NCBI RefSeq assembly: GCF_002222635.1
Contig: NZ_CP022415.1
Location: 2,356,001 to 2,420,000, forward strand
DNA from: Pseudosulfitobacter pseudonitzschiae
GTDB taxonomy: Bacteria; Pseudomonadota; Alphaproteobacteria; Rhodobacterales; Rhodobacteraceae
Length of the DNA: 64,000 nt
Direction: 5' to 3'
Shown: positions 17,887 through 27,147 of the stretch, in pieces
How the letters are laid out: each line of letters begins with the position of its first letter
How positions within the stretch are numbered: the stretch's first letter is position 1
Translations under genes and position numbers: made by a program
The notes under the pieces: generated by a model
What the model saw: only the letters and a program-made list of their open reading frames with translations
What the model was told of the DNA's origin: nothing
Database searches by the model: none

Positions 17887-18317
17887 CAGATACATACATC
17901 GACCCCGAGCGCGCGCAGTTCGACGCCTTCAAGGATCTGCCGCGCGATCGCCCGATCGAAATGCTGAACCTTGTGCGTTTTCGTGAAAAGGCCGTCTATC
18001 CGGACGATCACCCGCTGGCGGCCCGGAACCTGACCGGCGCACAGGCCTATGCCAACTACGGGCGTGATTCCGGGCCCGTGGTGACACGTCTGGGCGGCAG
18101 CATCCTGTGGCGCGGCACGTTTCAGGCCACGCTGATCGGCCCCAAGGACGAGATTTGGGACGCCTGCTTTATCGCGCGCTATCCCGACGCCAAGGCGTTT
18201 CTGGCAATGGTCACCGACCCCGACTACAAAAAGGCGGTGATCCACCGCCAAGCTGCGGTGCTGACGTCGCGTTTGATCCGCACGTCGCCCGCCGAAGGGG
18301 GCGCAACCTTCGGATGA
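17883..18317 (+). CDS. DUF1330 domain-containing protein
   Basis: A 144-residue protein of the ferredoxin-like DUF1330/dimeric alpha-beta barrel type: [60 protein letters not shown] 17883 overlaps the previous stop; the longer open frame upstream lies within DUF952. It overlaps pyrD by ATGA. Function unknown. Confidence 0.85.
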   Translation: MTDTYIDPERAQFDAFKDLPRDRPIEMLNLVRFREKAVYPDDHPLAARNLTGAQAYANYGRDSGPVVTRLGGSILWRGTFQATLIGPKDEIWDACFIARYPDAKAFLAMVTDPDYKKAVIHRQAAVLTSRLIRTSPAEGGATFG

Positions 18318-19357
18318 GACGCGGCATCGAAAAACTGGGGCTTGTGGCTCTGCGCCGGATCGATCCGGAACTGGCGCATGGTCTGGCGCTCAAGGCGCTG
18401 CATTCGCCCTTGGTTGCGCTGCCCGGGCCAGTGAAATCGGCGCGACTGACCACCCGCATTGCAGGGATGACGCTGGCCAACCCCGTGGGGCTGGCGGCGG
18501 GCTTTGACAAGAACGCCACGGCCATCCGTCCGCTGATCCGCGCAGGTTTCGGCTTTATCGAGGTGGGCGCCGCCACGCCCCTGCCGCAGTCGGGCAACAC
18601 TAAACCGCGTCTGTTCCGGCTGACGGAAGACGCCGCCGCGATCAACCGTTTCGGCTTTAACAACGACGGGGCCGACGCCATCGTGGCGCGGCTGGCCCGT
18701 GCCCACCGGACAATACCCGTGGGCCTGAATCTGGGTGCCAACAAGGACAGCGCCAACCGCGCCGAAGATTTCGCCCGCGTGCTGCAAGCCGCCAGAGACC
18801 ACATCGACTTTGCCACCGTCAACGTGTCGTCACCCAACACCGAAAAGCTGCGCGACCTGCAAGGGCCGATGGCATTGGCGGCCCTTTTGGACGGGGTAAT
18901 GCAGGTGCGCGGCAGCGTGCCGGTGTTCCTGAAAATCGCACCCGACCTGACCGATCAGGATCTGGCCGACATCGCCAAAGTCGCCGAAGATGCCCGTGTC
19001 GCTGCCATCATCGCGACCAATACCACGCTTGACCGCATCGGGTTGCGCAGCATCCATGCGGGCGAGGCAGGCGGGCTGTCCGGCGCGCCCCTGTTCGAAA
19101 AATCAACCCGCACGCTGGCCAAATTGCACAGCTTGACCGACATACCTCTGATCGGTGTTGGCGGCATCGGCTCGGCCCGCGACGCTTATTCCAAGATCCG
19201 CGCAGGTGCCTCGGCGGTGCAACTTTACACCGGCCTTGTCTATGGCGGCCTCAGCCTTGCTGCGCGCATCGCGCAGGGGCTGGACGTGTTGCTGCAACAA
19301 GACGGCTTTGGCTCGGTCGCGGACGCAGTGGGCACCAACACCAAAGACTGGCTCTGA
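18314..19357 (+). CDS. pyrD: Dihydroorotate dehydrogenase (quinone), class 2
   Basis: About 347 residues. It oxidises dihydroorotate to orotate at the inner membrane, passing electrons to quinone. The N-terminal helix ([22 protein letters not shown]) is the class 2 membrane-docking part. FMN and substrate motifs are [32 protein letters not shown] and [15 protein letters not shown] with Asn170, catalytic Ser173 and Asn175. ATG 18314 overlaps the DUF1330 stop. A repeat copy with a small GC hairpin follows. Confidence 0.95.
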   Translation: MRRGIEKLGLVALRRIDPELAHGLALKALHSPLVALPGPVKSARLTTRIAGMTLANPVGLAAGFDKNATAIRPLIRAGFGFIEVGAATPLPQSGNTKPRLFRLTEDAAAINRFGFNNDGADAIVARLARAHRTIPVGLNLGANKDSANRAEDFARVLQAARDHIDFATVNVSSPNTEKLRDLQGPMALAALLDGVMQVRGSVPVFLKIAPDLTDQDLADIAKVAEDARVAAIIATNTTLDRIGLRSIHAGEAGGLSGAPLFEKSTRTLAKLHSLTDIPLIGVGGIGSARDAYSKIRAGASAVQLYTGLVYGGLSLAARIAQGLDVLLQQDGFGSVADAVGTNTKDWL

Positions 19358-19362
19358 CAGAC

Positions 19363-19402
19363 CGCTTCTTTTGGCGGTAAATATCCCGGGGGCTGCCCCC
19401 CG
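19363..19402 (+). repeat. Intergenic repeat copy 2
   Basis: Reads CGCTTCTTTTGG, GGTAAATATCCC, then a G5/C5 hairpin (19388-19400). It begins six bases after the pyrD stop and matches copies at 10883, 34267, 44309 and 61391. Confidence 0.6.
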
Positions 19403-19410
19403 CCGATGCC

Positions 19411-20757
19411 TCAGGCCGCGCCGCGCTCCAACGCCGGATACCGCAGGCCCAGCGTCACCCCACGCGCCGCAAAGCTGACCAGCAGCGACAACCACAGCCC
19501 GTGATTGCCCAAAAGCGGAACGGCAACCGCAGCGCAGGCCACGTATACCGCAAAGCTGACCAACATCATGTTGCGCATATCCGCGCCGCGCGTGGCTCCG
19601 ATGAAAATGCCATCCAGCATCCACGCCGCACAGCCCACCACGGGTGCCGCCACCATCCACGGCAAATAAATGCGCGCCACCTCGCGCACCGCTTCATCCT
19701 TGGCCATCACGTCGATCAGCCACGGCCCCGCCAGCGCAAAGCCCAGCGCCAGCACGATACACGACCCGGCCCCCCAGCCCGACGTCAGCAACGCCGAGCG
19801 GCGCACGCGCTCTGGTGCGCGCCGTCCGTAAGCGCGTGCAATCAGCGTTTCAGCAGCAAAGGCAAAGCCGTCCATTGCGTGCGCCGTGACATACATGAAT
19901 TGCACCAGCACCTCGTTTGCGGCCAGCGTCACATCGCCAAACCCCGCCCCCATAAACACGAAAGAGGTAAAGATCGTCATCAGCAACGCCGAGCGGATCA
20001 GAATGTCGGTATTGATCAACGCCATGCGGATCAGCACGACGCGGTTAAAGATCCGTGGCCAGTCCCGCCAGTCGGGTCGCATAAACGCATCTCGGCATAG
20101 ATAAAGTCCCATACCCACGCCCAGCGTTTCGGCGATTACTGTGGCAAAGGCCACCCCCCCGACGCCCCAGCCAAGCCCCAGCACAAACCACAGGTCCAGC
20201 AGAATGTTTACGCCATTCATCACCAGCTGGATCCAGAACACACCTGCTGTGCGCTCCATCGCCACCAGCCAGCCGGTGATCGCAAAGACCGCAATTGCGC
20301 AGGGTGCCGACCAGATCCGGATGGTCATATAGGTTCGTGTCAGCCCCTCCACCTCGTCCGAGGCGGGGGCCAGTGCAAAGGCCCCCCAGAACAGCAACGG
20401 TTGAAGCAGGATCAACACCAACCCGCCAGCGCCTGCAATCATCAACGCACGGGTCAGCAGCGCCGAAACTTCGGCGCTGTCGCCCGCCCCTTCGGCTTGG
20501 CCCACCATGCCGACGGTGCCCATGCGCAGAAATCCGAACACCCAGTAAAGTGTGGTTATAATAACCGCGCCCAGCGCCACGGCGCCAATCGGGGCCGCTT
20601 CGCCCAGTTGCCCCACAACGCCCACGTCCACCGCGCCCAGGATCGGCACGGTAGAATTGCTCAGAACGATGGGAAGGGCCACAGCCAGTACGCGACGGTG
20701 CGTGATCGGTGCCTGAGGCACATCCGCAACATCGGTCCTGAGCGCGGTGTCAGTCAC
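19411..20757 (-). CDS. MATE family efflux transporter
   Basis: A 448-residue protein with twelve hydrophobic segments. The N-terminal half holds ALPIVLSNSTVPILGAVDVGVVGQLGE and the second half repeats the fold, with ANEVLVQFMYVTAHAMDGFAFAAETLIARAYG; this matches DinF-type MATE exporters, driven by H+ or Na+. It exports cationic or amphipathic compounds; substrate unknown. Its start overlaps the upstream thioesterase stop by eight bases, so it is the last gene of a three-gene minus-strand operon. Confidence 0.88.
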   Translation of the reverse strand: MTDTALRTDVADVPQAPITHRRVLAVALPIVLSNSTVPILGAVDVGVVGQLGEAAPIGAVALGAVIITTLYWVFGFLRMGTVGMVGQAEGAGDSAEVSALLTRALMIAGAGGLVLILLQPLLFWGAFALAPASDEVEGLTRTYMTIRIWSAPCAIAVFAITGWLVAMERTAGVFWIQLVMNGVNILLDLWFVLGLGWGVGGVAFATVIAETLGVGMGLYLCRDAFMRPDWRDWPRIFNRVVLIRMALINTDILIRSALLMTIFTSFVFMGAGFGDVTLAANEVLVQFMYVTAHAMDGFAFAAETLIARAYGRRAPERVRRSALLTSGWGAGSCIVLALGFALAGPWLIDVMAKDEAVREVARIYLPWMVAAPVVGCAAWMLDGIFIGATRGADMRNMMLVSFAVYVACAAVAVPLLGNHGLWLSLLVSFAARGVTLGLRYPALERGAA

Positions 20758-21289
20758 GTTTTTGCGGCATCAGAAAATGCCCGGTGGCTTGGGCAAACAG
20801 CCGCGTGTGGTCGTCCTGCCATGCCTCGACATGAACCGAGGCATAACGCCGCCCTGCCCTGCTGATCCGCGCCCGCGCATAGGATTCGCGCGGCAAACCC
20901 GAACGCAGGTAATCGACGGTAAAGTCGATGGTCTTGGGCAGGCTTGGCACTTCGCCCCTTTCCAACCGCTCCAGATCAATCTGACCCGAGGCCAGCCGTT
21001 CCCAAATATAAAGCCGCGACAGGGTCGTAACGGCAGTGATCTCCAGAAAGGCCGCCGTGACGCCACCGTGGATTGCGGGTAAAAACGGGTTGCCGATCAG
21101 CTTGTCCTGAAAGGGCAGGATTGCAGTCAGCTCGTCTCCGCGACGGTCGAACTCCACCCCCAGATAGACATTGTAGGGCACGCTTTGGGTCAGCGCGCCC
21201 AGTGCCGCGTCCCATCGTTTGTGCAGAGCCTGTTTCTCCTTGACCGATAGCTTGGACCTGGCCGGGGTCTTTGGTTCTGTGTCGGTCAT
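20750..21289 (-). CDS. PaaI-family hotdog thioesterase (first of a tandem pair)
   Basis: A 179-residue hotdog-fold protein. The central helix region GNPFLPAIHGGVTAAFLEITA with its conserved HGG and the strand TIDFTVDYLRSG are typical of PaaI/YdiI acyl-CoA thioesterases. It has an unusual N-terminal extension of about 40 residues rich in Lys and Ala. It overlaps both neighbours, so it is translationally coupled to the second thioesterase (upstream) and to the MATE gene (downstream). Substrate unknown. Confidence 0.85.
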   Translation of the reverse strand: MTDTEPKTPARSKLSVKEKQALHKRWDAALGALTQSVPYNVYLGVEFDRRGDELTAILPFQDKLIGNPFLPAIHGGVTAAFLEITAVTTLSRLYIWERLASGQIDLERLERGEVPSLPKTIDFTVDYLRSGLPRESYARARISRAGRRYASVHVEAWQDDHTRLFAQATGHFLMPQKRD

Positions 21290-21705
21290 CTGCAGTCCTC
21301 TACAGTAAATGTGCCAGTGGCCGCGGCAACCGGATTGTCGACATCGCTATCGATGGCCGTAACACGCACAAAGGCCACCGAGCGGGTGATGTGATAGCAG
21401 GTGGCGGTTGCCGTAATCGTATCGCCCGGCTTGGCCGAGCGCATATAGTCGATGCGCAGGTCAATCGTTGCGGTGCCCGCTGGCGCGCTGGGATGGCTCA
21501 TCACCGCCGCCCCGCTGCAAGTGTCCATCAGCGCCGAGACAGCACCGCCGTGAATCACCCCAGTCACCGGATTCCCCGCCAGCTTTTTATCATAGGGCAT
21601 CGAAATCACCGCGACACCGCCTTCCAGCTTGAGCAGCTTCATGCCCAGATCGCGGGCATGGGGTATCGCTTCGATGAATTGCCGCGCGATCTTGACCTTG
21701 TCCAT
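21286..21705 (-). CDS. PaaI-family hotdog thioesterase (second of a tandem pair)
   Basis: A 139-residue hotdog protein with GNPVTGVIHGGAVSALMDTCSG and TIDLRIDYMRSAKPGD, the YdiI/PaaI pattern. The Asp in the central helix (LMDTCSG) is the expected catalytic position. It is the first gene of the operon and is divergent from the MerR gene at 21836, next to the beta-oxidation module, which suggests that it hydrolyses an acyl-CoA intermediate; that is inference. Confidence 0.86.
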   Translation of the reverse strand: MDKVKIARQFIEAIPHARDLGMKLLKLEGGVAVISMPYDKKLAGNPVTGVIHGGAVSALMDTCSGAAVMSHPSAPAGTATIDLRIDYMRSAKPGDTITATATCYHITRSVAFVRVTAIDSDVDNPVAAATGTFTVEDCR

Positions 21706-21835
21706 TATATGCTCTCCGCTATCATTGGGACTTCATAAGGTTAGCGCGCCCCATGCGTCAAACCACAAGACAGCCTGTTGCGCTTCTTGATTCCCCGTCT
21801 TAATTTGCAATTCCGACGCGCGAGGAAGACCCCAA

Positions 21836-22231
21836 ATGAGTGACGACCGCCTGACATTCAAGCAGATGTGTGCCGAATTCGACGTAACCCCTCGCACGTT
21901 GCGTTACTACGAATATATCGAATTGCTTCAACCCGACCGCGAAGGGCGCGCGCGCTACTACGGTCCGCGCGAACGCGCCCGGATGAAGCTGATTCTCAAG
22001 GGACGCAAATTCGGCTTCCAATTGGAAGAGATCCGCCAATGGCTGCTGATCTATGAACGCGAGGGCACCCACGCCCAATGGAACAAGTGGATCGATATGG
22101 CAGACGGGCAGATCAAGGAACTGACCGAACAGCGCGCGCAACTTGACGACGCGCTGACCGAGCTGAAGCAGTTGCGCCGCGACATCGGCCAAGAGCTGGG
22201 CCGCCCGGCCACACGAACCAGCGACGCCTGA
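21836..22231 (+). CDS. MerR-family transcriptional regulator (first of a tandem pair)
   Basis: A 131-residue protein. The MerR winged helix reads LTFKQMCAEFDVTPRTLRYYEYIELLQPDREGRARYYG (residues 6-43), followed by a dimerisation coiled coil (residues 75-125). There are no metal-binding Cys residues, so it is not a metal sensor. The second MerR gene follows and beta-oxidation genes come next; LiuR-type MerR proteins of fatty-acid and branched-chain amino-acid breakdown are the closest guess. Confidence 0.85.
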   Translation: MSDDRLTFKQMCAEFDVTPRTLRYYEYIELLQPDREGRARYYGPRERARMKLILKGRKFGFQLEEIRQWLLIYEREGTHAQWNKWIDMADGQIKELTEQRAQLDDALTELKQLRRDIGQELGRPATRTSDA

Positions 22232-22299
22232 CCGCGTCAAATATCACTAAAATCACTGAAATTCAGCTGAAAAGCGAATTTTGGCCGCAGGCCAACAGG

Positions 22300-22364
22300 T
22301 TGACGCAACATCAACCTGCGTAAAGCCATTTTGTGACGCAACGTCCAGCTTACGTAAACGTCAA
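22300..22364. promoter_or_regulatory. ACGT-palindrome cluster upstream of the second MerR gene
   Basis: The 210-base gap between the two MerR genes contains TTGACGCAACATCAA with CTGCGTAA (22300-22323) and, 27 bases later, TGACGCAACGT then TTACGTAAACGTCAA (to 22364). The core ACGTAAACGT is a dyad (ACGT at 22352 and 22358). It resembles the ACGT-centred operators I recall for LiuR-type MerR regulators and is a good candidate for autoregulation and for control of the acyl-CoA dehydrogenase operon. Confidence 0.5.
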
Positions 22365-22441
22365 CCACCATTGTATGATCCGCAAGACCGGCCCATTTGC
22401 TGTCAAGATATGACAGACAAAAACTGATGCGAGATGATGTA

Positions 22442-22843
22442 ATGGACCATAAAACAATGACCATCCGCGAGATGTGCGACACCTATGAGGTGACCCCGCG
22501 CACTCTGCGATTCTACGAAGCCAAGGAACTGTTGTTCCCGATCCGTGAAGGCCAGAAGCGGCTGTTCACCAAACGCGACCGCGCCCGTTTGAAGCTGATC
22601 CTGCGCGGCAAGCGCTTTGGCTTCAGCCTTGAAGAGATTCGCCAGCTTCTCGACCTTTATGACATGGGCGACCAGCAGCACACGCAACTGGCCAGCACCT
22701 ACGAGATTGCCAAGCAGCGTCTGGCCGACATGGTCGCGCAACGCGACGAACTGAACGAAGCAATCGAAGACCTGAAAAGCCAGATCAAATGGGGCGAGAA
22801 AATGCTTGCCTCGATGAACAGCGCCCCAAAAGCCGCCCAGTAA
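22442..22843 (+). CDS. MerR-family transcriptional regulator (second of a tandem pair)
   Basis: About 133 residues. The DNA-binding part TIREMCDTYEVTPRTLRFYEAKELLFPIREGQKRLF closely parallels the first MerR protein, as does the recognition helix region KRDRARLKLILRGKRFGFSLEEIRQLLDLYD. The coiled coil runs from about residue 78 to 125. I use ATG 22442; ATG 22427 adds five residues. It sits 21 bases before the large acyl-CoA dehydrogenase gene, so it is probably a repressor in its own beta-oxidation operon, sensing an acyl-CoA. Confidence 0.85.
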   Translation: MDHKTMTIREMCDTYEVTPRTLRFYEAKELLFPIREGQKRLFTKRDRARLKLILRGKRFGFSLEEIRQLLDLYDMGDQQHTQLASTYEIAKQRLADMVAQRDELNEAIEDLKSQIKWGEKMLASMNSAPKAAQ

Positions 22844-22864
22844 AGACAAGTAGAGAGACCAGAT

Positions 22865-24646
22865 ATGCCCAGCTACACCGCCCCCACCAAGGATCTGCAA
22901 TTTGTCCTGCACAACCTGCTGAACGTCACCAAAAGCGACATTCCGGGATATGATGAGCTTGAACCCGATTTCACATCCGCAATTCTGGAAGAAGCTGGCA
23001 AGCTGACCTCGTCGGTTCTGGCGCCGCTGAATGCCGTGGGCGACAAGGAAGGGTGCCGTCTGGAAAACGGCGTTGTCTATACGCCCACAGGTTTCAAAGA
23101 GGCCTTTGAACAGGTCAAAGAGGGTGGTTGGACCGGTCTGGACATGCCCGAACAATACGGTGGCCAGAATATGCCCGCCGTCATGGGGTCGGCTGTAGGC
23201 GAAATGTTCTCTGCCTCGAACCAAGCGTTCACCATGTATCAGGGTCTGACCCACGGCGCGGCCTCGGCCATTCTGGCGCACGGTACCGATGCGCAAAAAG
23301 ATACCTATCTGCCCAACATGGTCAGCTGCGAGTGGACCGGCACCATGAACCTGACCGAACCGCATTGTGGTACAGATTTGGGCATGATGCGTACAAAAGC
23401 CGAACCGCAAGATGACGGCAGCTATAAAATCACCGGCCAGAAAATCTTTATCTCGTCGGGCGAACACGACATGGCCGGCAACATCATCCATCTGGTGCTG
23501 GCCAAAATCACCGGCGGACCGGAAGGTATCAAAGGCGTGTCGTTGTTCATCGTGCCCAAATTCTTGGTCAATGACGACGGCAGCCTTGGCGACCGCAACG
23601 GCGTCACCGTTGGAAAGATCGAAGAAAAGATGGGCATTCACGGAAACTCGACCTGCGTGATGAACTATGACGGTGCGACCGGCTTTTTGTTGGGCGAAGA
23701 GCACAAGGGCATGCGCGCCATGTTCACCATGATGAACGAAGCGCGCCTCGGCGTCGGCATGCAGGGTCTTGCACAGGCCGATGTCGCCTATCAGAACGCG
23801 CTGGACTATGCCAAGGACCGCCTACAAGGACGTGCCGTCACAGGTGCCGAAAACCCCGATGGCCCCGCCGATCCACTGATCGTACACCCCGACATCCGTC
23901 GCAGCCTGATGGACCAGAAGAGCTTTGTCGAAGGGGCGCGTGCCTTCATCCTTTGGGGGGCTTCGCTGATTGATGCGGCGCACCGCGCAGACGACAAGGC
24001 AGCCGATGGGCTGGTGTCGCTGCTGACCCCGGTGATCAAAGGCTTTCTGACCGATCAGGGCTATGACATGACGATCAAGGCCCAACAGGTCTATGGCGGC
24101 CACGGCTATATCGAGGAATGGGGCATGTCCCAGTTCACCCGAGATGCCCGCATCGCCCAGATTTACGAGGGTGCGAACGGCGTGCAGGCGCTGGATCTGG
24201 TCGGTCGCAAGCTGGCGCAAGACGGCGGCAAACACGTCATGGCCTTCTTCGAGATGGTGAAAAACTTCATCAAGGATAATGCAGGGCAAGATGAAGCCTT
24301 TGACAAGGATTTCCTCGACCCGTTGAAGGCTGCGTCCAAGGATTTGCAGGCCGCAGGCATGTACTTCATGCAAAACGGCATGAAAAACCCCAACCACGCG
24401 CTGTCGGGTTCCAACGACTTCATGCACATGTTCGGGCACGTCTGCCTTGGCCTGATGTGGGCCCGCATGGGCAAGGCGTCGATGGACGCACTGACCGAAG
24501 GCGCATCCGACGCCGCATTCTACGAGACGAAGTTGGCCACCGGTCGCTACTATATGGCACGCCAGTTGCCCGCGACCGCCTTGCACCTGACACGCATCCA
24601 ATCCGGTGCGGACACGGTCATGGCACTGGATGCGGCCAACTTTTAA
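22865..24646 (+). CDS. Large acyl-CoA dehydrogenase (FadE/DmdC-like)
   Basis: A 593-residue FAD enzyme of the long acyl-CoA dehydrogenase subfamily with an extra C-terminal helical domain (from about residue 465). Conserved regions are [27 protein letters not shown] and [18 protein letters not shown] with the probable base Glu435. This length and layout are shared by Roseobacter 3-methylmercaptopropionyl-CoA dehydrogenase DmdC and by FadE-type enzymes of fatty-acid oxidation. The downstream thiolase and FadB favour a general fatty-acid role; a DMSP role is possible. Electrons go to ETF. Confidence 0.88.
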   Translation: MPSYTAPTKDLQFVLHNLLNVTKSDIPGYDELEPDFTSAILEEAGKLTSSVLAPLNAVGDKEGCRLENGVVYTPTGFKEAFEQVKEGGWTGLDMPEQYGGQNMPAVMGSAVGEMFSASNQAFTMYQGLTHGAASAILAHGTDAQKDTYLPNMVSCEWTGTMNLTEPHCGTDLGMMRTKAEPQDDGSYKITGQKIFISSGEHDMAGNIIHLVLAKITGGPEGIKGVSLFIVPKFLVNDDGSLGDRNGVTVGKIEEKMGIHGNSTCVMNYDGATGFLLGEEHKGMRAMFTMMNEARLGVGMQGLAQADVAYQNALDYAKDRLQGRAVTGAENPDGPADPLIVHPDIRRSLMDQKSFVEGARAFILWGASLIDAAHRADDKAADGLVSLLTPVIKGFLTDQGYDMTIKAQQVYGGHGYIEEWGMSQFTRDARIAQIYEGANGVQALDLVGRKLAQDGGKHVMAFFEMVKNFIKDNAGQDEAFDKDFLDPLKAASKDLQAAGMYFMQNGMKNPNHALSGSNDFMHMFGHVCLGLMWARMGKASMDALTEGASDAAFYETKLATGRYYMARQLPATALHLTRIQSGADTVMALDAANF

Positions 24647-24706
24647 CCCTGCGAAAAACACCCGCCGGATGCGCCACGGTGCGTCCGGTCTGTCACCGGA
24701 GCCCAA

Positions 24707-24919
24707 ATGCCCAAACGCTTTCGCCTGACCCGCCGCTTTCCTGTCGCCATGACAGAAGACGGCTATCGCCGCCTCAAGAAGTTCGCCGCCGAGGCGGGGT
24801 TGGACGAGGGCGAGGCGCTGTCATTTCTTTTCGAGAATTTCGACAGCGTCACGGATCAGGAAAATCTGGGCCATCGGCTGCGCCTGTTCAATGCCGACCT
24901 CGACACGCGCAAGCGCTAG
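24707..24919 (+). CDS. Small conserved-looking protein of unknown function
   Basis: A 70-residue, charged protein (KRFRLTRRFPVAMTEDGYRRLKKFAAEAGLDEGEALSF). The first strand RFPVAM followed by two helices suggests a ribbon-helix-helix or similar small fold, but I do not recognise a named family. It sits 60 bases after the acyl-CoA dehydrogenase in the same direction; a weak GC-rich hairpin (around 24665-24688) lies in between. It has codon use like its neighbours, so I regard it as a real gene. Confidence 0.6.
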   Translation: MPKRFRLTRRFPVAMTEDGYRRLKKFAAEAGLDEGEALSFLFENFDSVTDQENLGHRLRLFNADLDTRKR

Positions 24920-25271
24920 AGCGGAATTCTTGGGGAGGAAGGCATGACACAAAACCACTTGCACTGCGCGGTTCCTGCGGGAGCCTCCGGCGGGAGTTTA
25001 TCGGGCAAGATGAAGACGCTGCCACATCTTGGGATCACCCCGCCGCCCGGGACCAATTCGGGATTGACCCATGCGGCCGGCCAGCGGGGCTTCACCTTGC
25101 GCGCGGCGCAACTCTCCAGTCTGCCGCGCGGGATCACTTTGCGGCCATCGGGGTTAACAATGTCTGAATCGTTCCCATCTTCATCTTGCAGATCAAACTC
25201 CACGGGGGTCCGGGGGTGTGAACCCCCCGGTCCGACTTTGGACGTACGCGCCTTGGGAGGGGCCTGAATAC
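24920..25271. other. 352-base gap holding a GC-rich repeat; no supported gene
   Basis: Open frames on both strands here have unusual composition (Ser-, Pro- and Gly-rich) and no family signature, so I call no gene. The right half (25179-25234) is a copy of the TTCATCTTG-type repeat with a CCGGGGGT...CCCCCGG hairpin. The left part, 24940-25150, is unexplained; it could be decayed coding DNA. A ribosome site for the GST gene at 25272 is not obvious. Confidence 0.5.
25179..25234 (+). repeat. Intergenic repeat copy 6, variant form
   Basis: Reads TTCATCTTG, then AAACTCC and a GC hairpin (CGGGGG around 25211, CCCCCG around 25223). The same order of elements occurs at 36975-37019. Confidence 0.5.
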
Positions 25272-25904
25272 ATGACGATGCAACTTCATTGCTTTGGCGA
25301 ATCCGGCAATTCCTACAAGGCCGCGTTGCCGCTGGAACTGTCCGGTCTGGACTGGACACCGGTGAAGGTCGACTTTTTCGGCGGTGCCACCCGCGGACAG
25401 GAATTTCGCAGCCTGAACCCGATGGGCGAAGCACCGCTGCTGATCGACGGCGACATGCACATCAGCCAATCCGGTGCGATCCAGCAGTACATCACCGACA
25501 AAACCGGCAAGTTCGGCGGCACAGAGGCCGATAAATATGACGTGCTACGCTGGGTGCTGTTCGACAACCACAAGCTCAGTTCGATGGCGGGTATGACCCG
25601 TTTTCTGATGAACTTCCTGCCCGAGGACAAACGCCCCCAAGTGGTGATCGATTTCAACCTCGGTCGTTTGCAGGCTGCTTACAAAACGCTCGACGATCAT
25701 CTGGCCACGCGCGACTGGATCGTGGGCGACGGTGTGACCAACGCCGACTTTTCTTGCTGCGGCTACCTGTTTTACCCCGAGCCCTTCGGTTTCAACCGCA
25801 AGGCCCATGACAACATCAACCGCTGGCTGGCCAACATCGAAAGCTTGCCCGGCTGGAAACATCCCTATGACCTGATGCCCGGCAGCCCTGCTGACCGCGC
25901 CTGA
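25272..25904 (+). CDS. Glutathione S-transferase family protein
   Basis: About 210 residues. The thioredoxin-like N-terminal domain shows LNPMGEAPLLIDGDMHISQSGAIQQYI, the glutathione-binding cis-Pro and QSGAI parts, and an all-helical C-terminal domain follows with DWIVGDGVTNADFSCCGYLF, the N-capping-box region. ATG 25272 (MTMQLHCF) is preferred over the in-frame ATG at 25218, which would place a non-family extension. It lies between the acyl-CoA dehydrogenase and thiolase of the beta-oxidation module; a role in detoxifying unsaturated acyl intermediates is possible but not shown. Confidence 0.86.
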   Translation: MTMQLHCFGESGNSYKAALPLELSGLDWTPVKVDFFGGATRGQEFRSLNPMGEAPLLIDGDMHISQSGAIQQYITDKTGKFGGTEADKYDVLRWVLFDNHKLSSMAGMTRFLMNFLPEDKRPQVVIDFNLGRLQAAYKTLDDHLATRDWIVGDGVTNADFSCCGYLFYPEPFGFNRKAHDNINRWLANIESLPGWKHPYDLMPGSPADRA

Positions 25905-25932
25905 CCGATCCTGAACTCGAAAGGACATCTTG

Positions 25933-27144
25933 ATGACCGAAGCTTATATCTACGACGCCCTGCGCACCCCGCGCGGCAAAGGCCGCAAGGACGGCGCATT
26001 GCACGAAGTCACCGCGCTGCGCCTGTCCGCGCTGACGCTGAACGCGCTGAAAGAGCGTAACAATCTGGACGGGCACGCCGTCGAGGATGTGATATGGGGC
26101 AATGTGACCCAAGTGATGGAACAGGGCGGCTGCCTTGCCCGCTCTGCCGTACTGGCGTCCGATCTTGACCAGTCGATCCCCGGTCTGGCGATCAACCGGT
26201 TCTGTGCCAGCGGCATGGAGGCCGTGAACCTTGCGGCCAATCAAGTCAAAGGCGGGGCCGGCATGGCCTATATCGCCGGTGGCGTGGAAATGATGGGCCG
26301 CGTGCCGATGGGCAGCGACGGTGCCGCGATTGCCGCAGACCCTTCGGTTGCGATGGACACCTATTTCGTGCCCCAAGGCATCAGCGCCGACATCATCGCC
26401 ACCCAATACGGTCACAGCCGTGACGATGCCGACGCATTGGCCGTGGCCTCGCAGCAGCGGGCCAAACAGGCGTGGGACGAAAAGCGGTTTGCCAAATCGG
26501 TGATCACCGTGCGCGACCAGAACGGTCTGGCCATTCTGGATTACGATGAATACATGCGCCCGCAGACCGACATGCAAAGCCTTGGTGCGCTGAACCCCGC
26601 GTTTCAGGCGATGGGCGAGGTCATGCCCGGTTTCGATGCTGTCGCGTTGCTGAAATATCCGCATCTGGAAAAAATCAACCACATCCACCACGCGGGCAAC
26701 TCGTCCGGTATCGTGGACGGCTCGGCCGCTGTGTTGATCGGCAATAAGGAGTTCGGTGAGAAATACGGCCTGAAACCGCGCGCCCGCATCCGTGCCACCA
26801 CCAAGATCGGCACCGATCCGACCATCATGCTGACCGGCCCTGTGCCTGCCACCAAGAAGATCCTTGCCGAAAGCGGCATGTCGATCAGCGACATCGACCT
26901 GTTCGAAGTGAACGAAGCCTTTGCCTCGGTTGTGATGTTGTTCATGGAAGCGTTCAACGTCGAACATGAAAAGGTCAACGTAAACGGCGGCTCTATCGCG
27001 ATGGGTCACCCGCTGGGTGCCACGGGTGCGATGATCATCGGCACACTGCTGGACGAGCTTGAGCGCCAGGACAAACAGATCGGTCTGGCAACGCTGTGTG
27101 TTGCGTCCGGTATGGGTGCCGCCACAATTATCGAACGGGTCTGA
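25933..27144 (+). CDS. fadA: Acetyl-CoA C-acyltransferase (3-ketoacyl-CoA thiolase)
   Basis: About 403 residues. Catalytic residues are readable: nucleophile Cys91 in NRFCASGM, His359 in GHPLGATG and Cys389 in [14 protein letters not shown] before the second half is also present. It cleaves 3-ketoacyl-CoA in the last step of beta-oxidation. ATG 25933 has AAGGA upstream; a TTG directly before it extends the frame by one codon. It is followed by the NTF2-like gene and fadB in one transcription unit. Confidence 0.93.
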   Translation: MTEAYIYDALRTPRGKGRKDGALHEVTALRLSALTLNALKERNNLDGHAVEDVIWGNVTQVMEQGGCLARSAVLASDLDQSIPGLAINRFCASGMEAVNLAANQVKGGAGMAYIAGGVEMMGRVPMGSDGAAIAADPSVAMDTYFVPQGISADIIATQYGHSRDDADALAVASQQRAKQAWDEKRFAKSVITVRDQNGLAILDYDEYMRPQTDMQSLGALNPAFQAMGEVMPGFDAVALLKYPHLEKINHIHHAGNSSGIVDGSAAVLIGNKEFGEKYGLKPRARIRATTKIGTDPTIMLTGPVPATKKILAESGMSISDIDLFEVNEAFASVVMLFMEAFNVEHEKVNVNGGSIAMGHPLGATGAMIIGTLLDELERQDKQIGLATLCVASGMGAATIIERV

Positions 27145-27147
27145 CGC

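Noticed and set aside
22403-23704. Open frame of 433 codons on the minus strand
   Set aside because: Antisense to the second MerR and the acyl-CoA dehydrogenase genes, both well supported.
24944-25267. Possible 107-residue protein before the GST gene
   Set aside because: Ser/Pro-rich composition, no family match, and the end runs through the GC-hairpin repeat.
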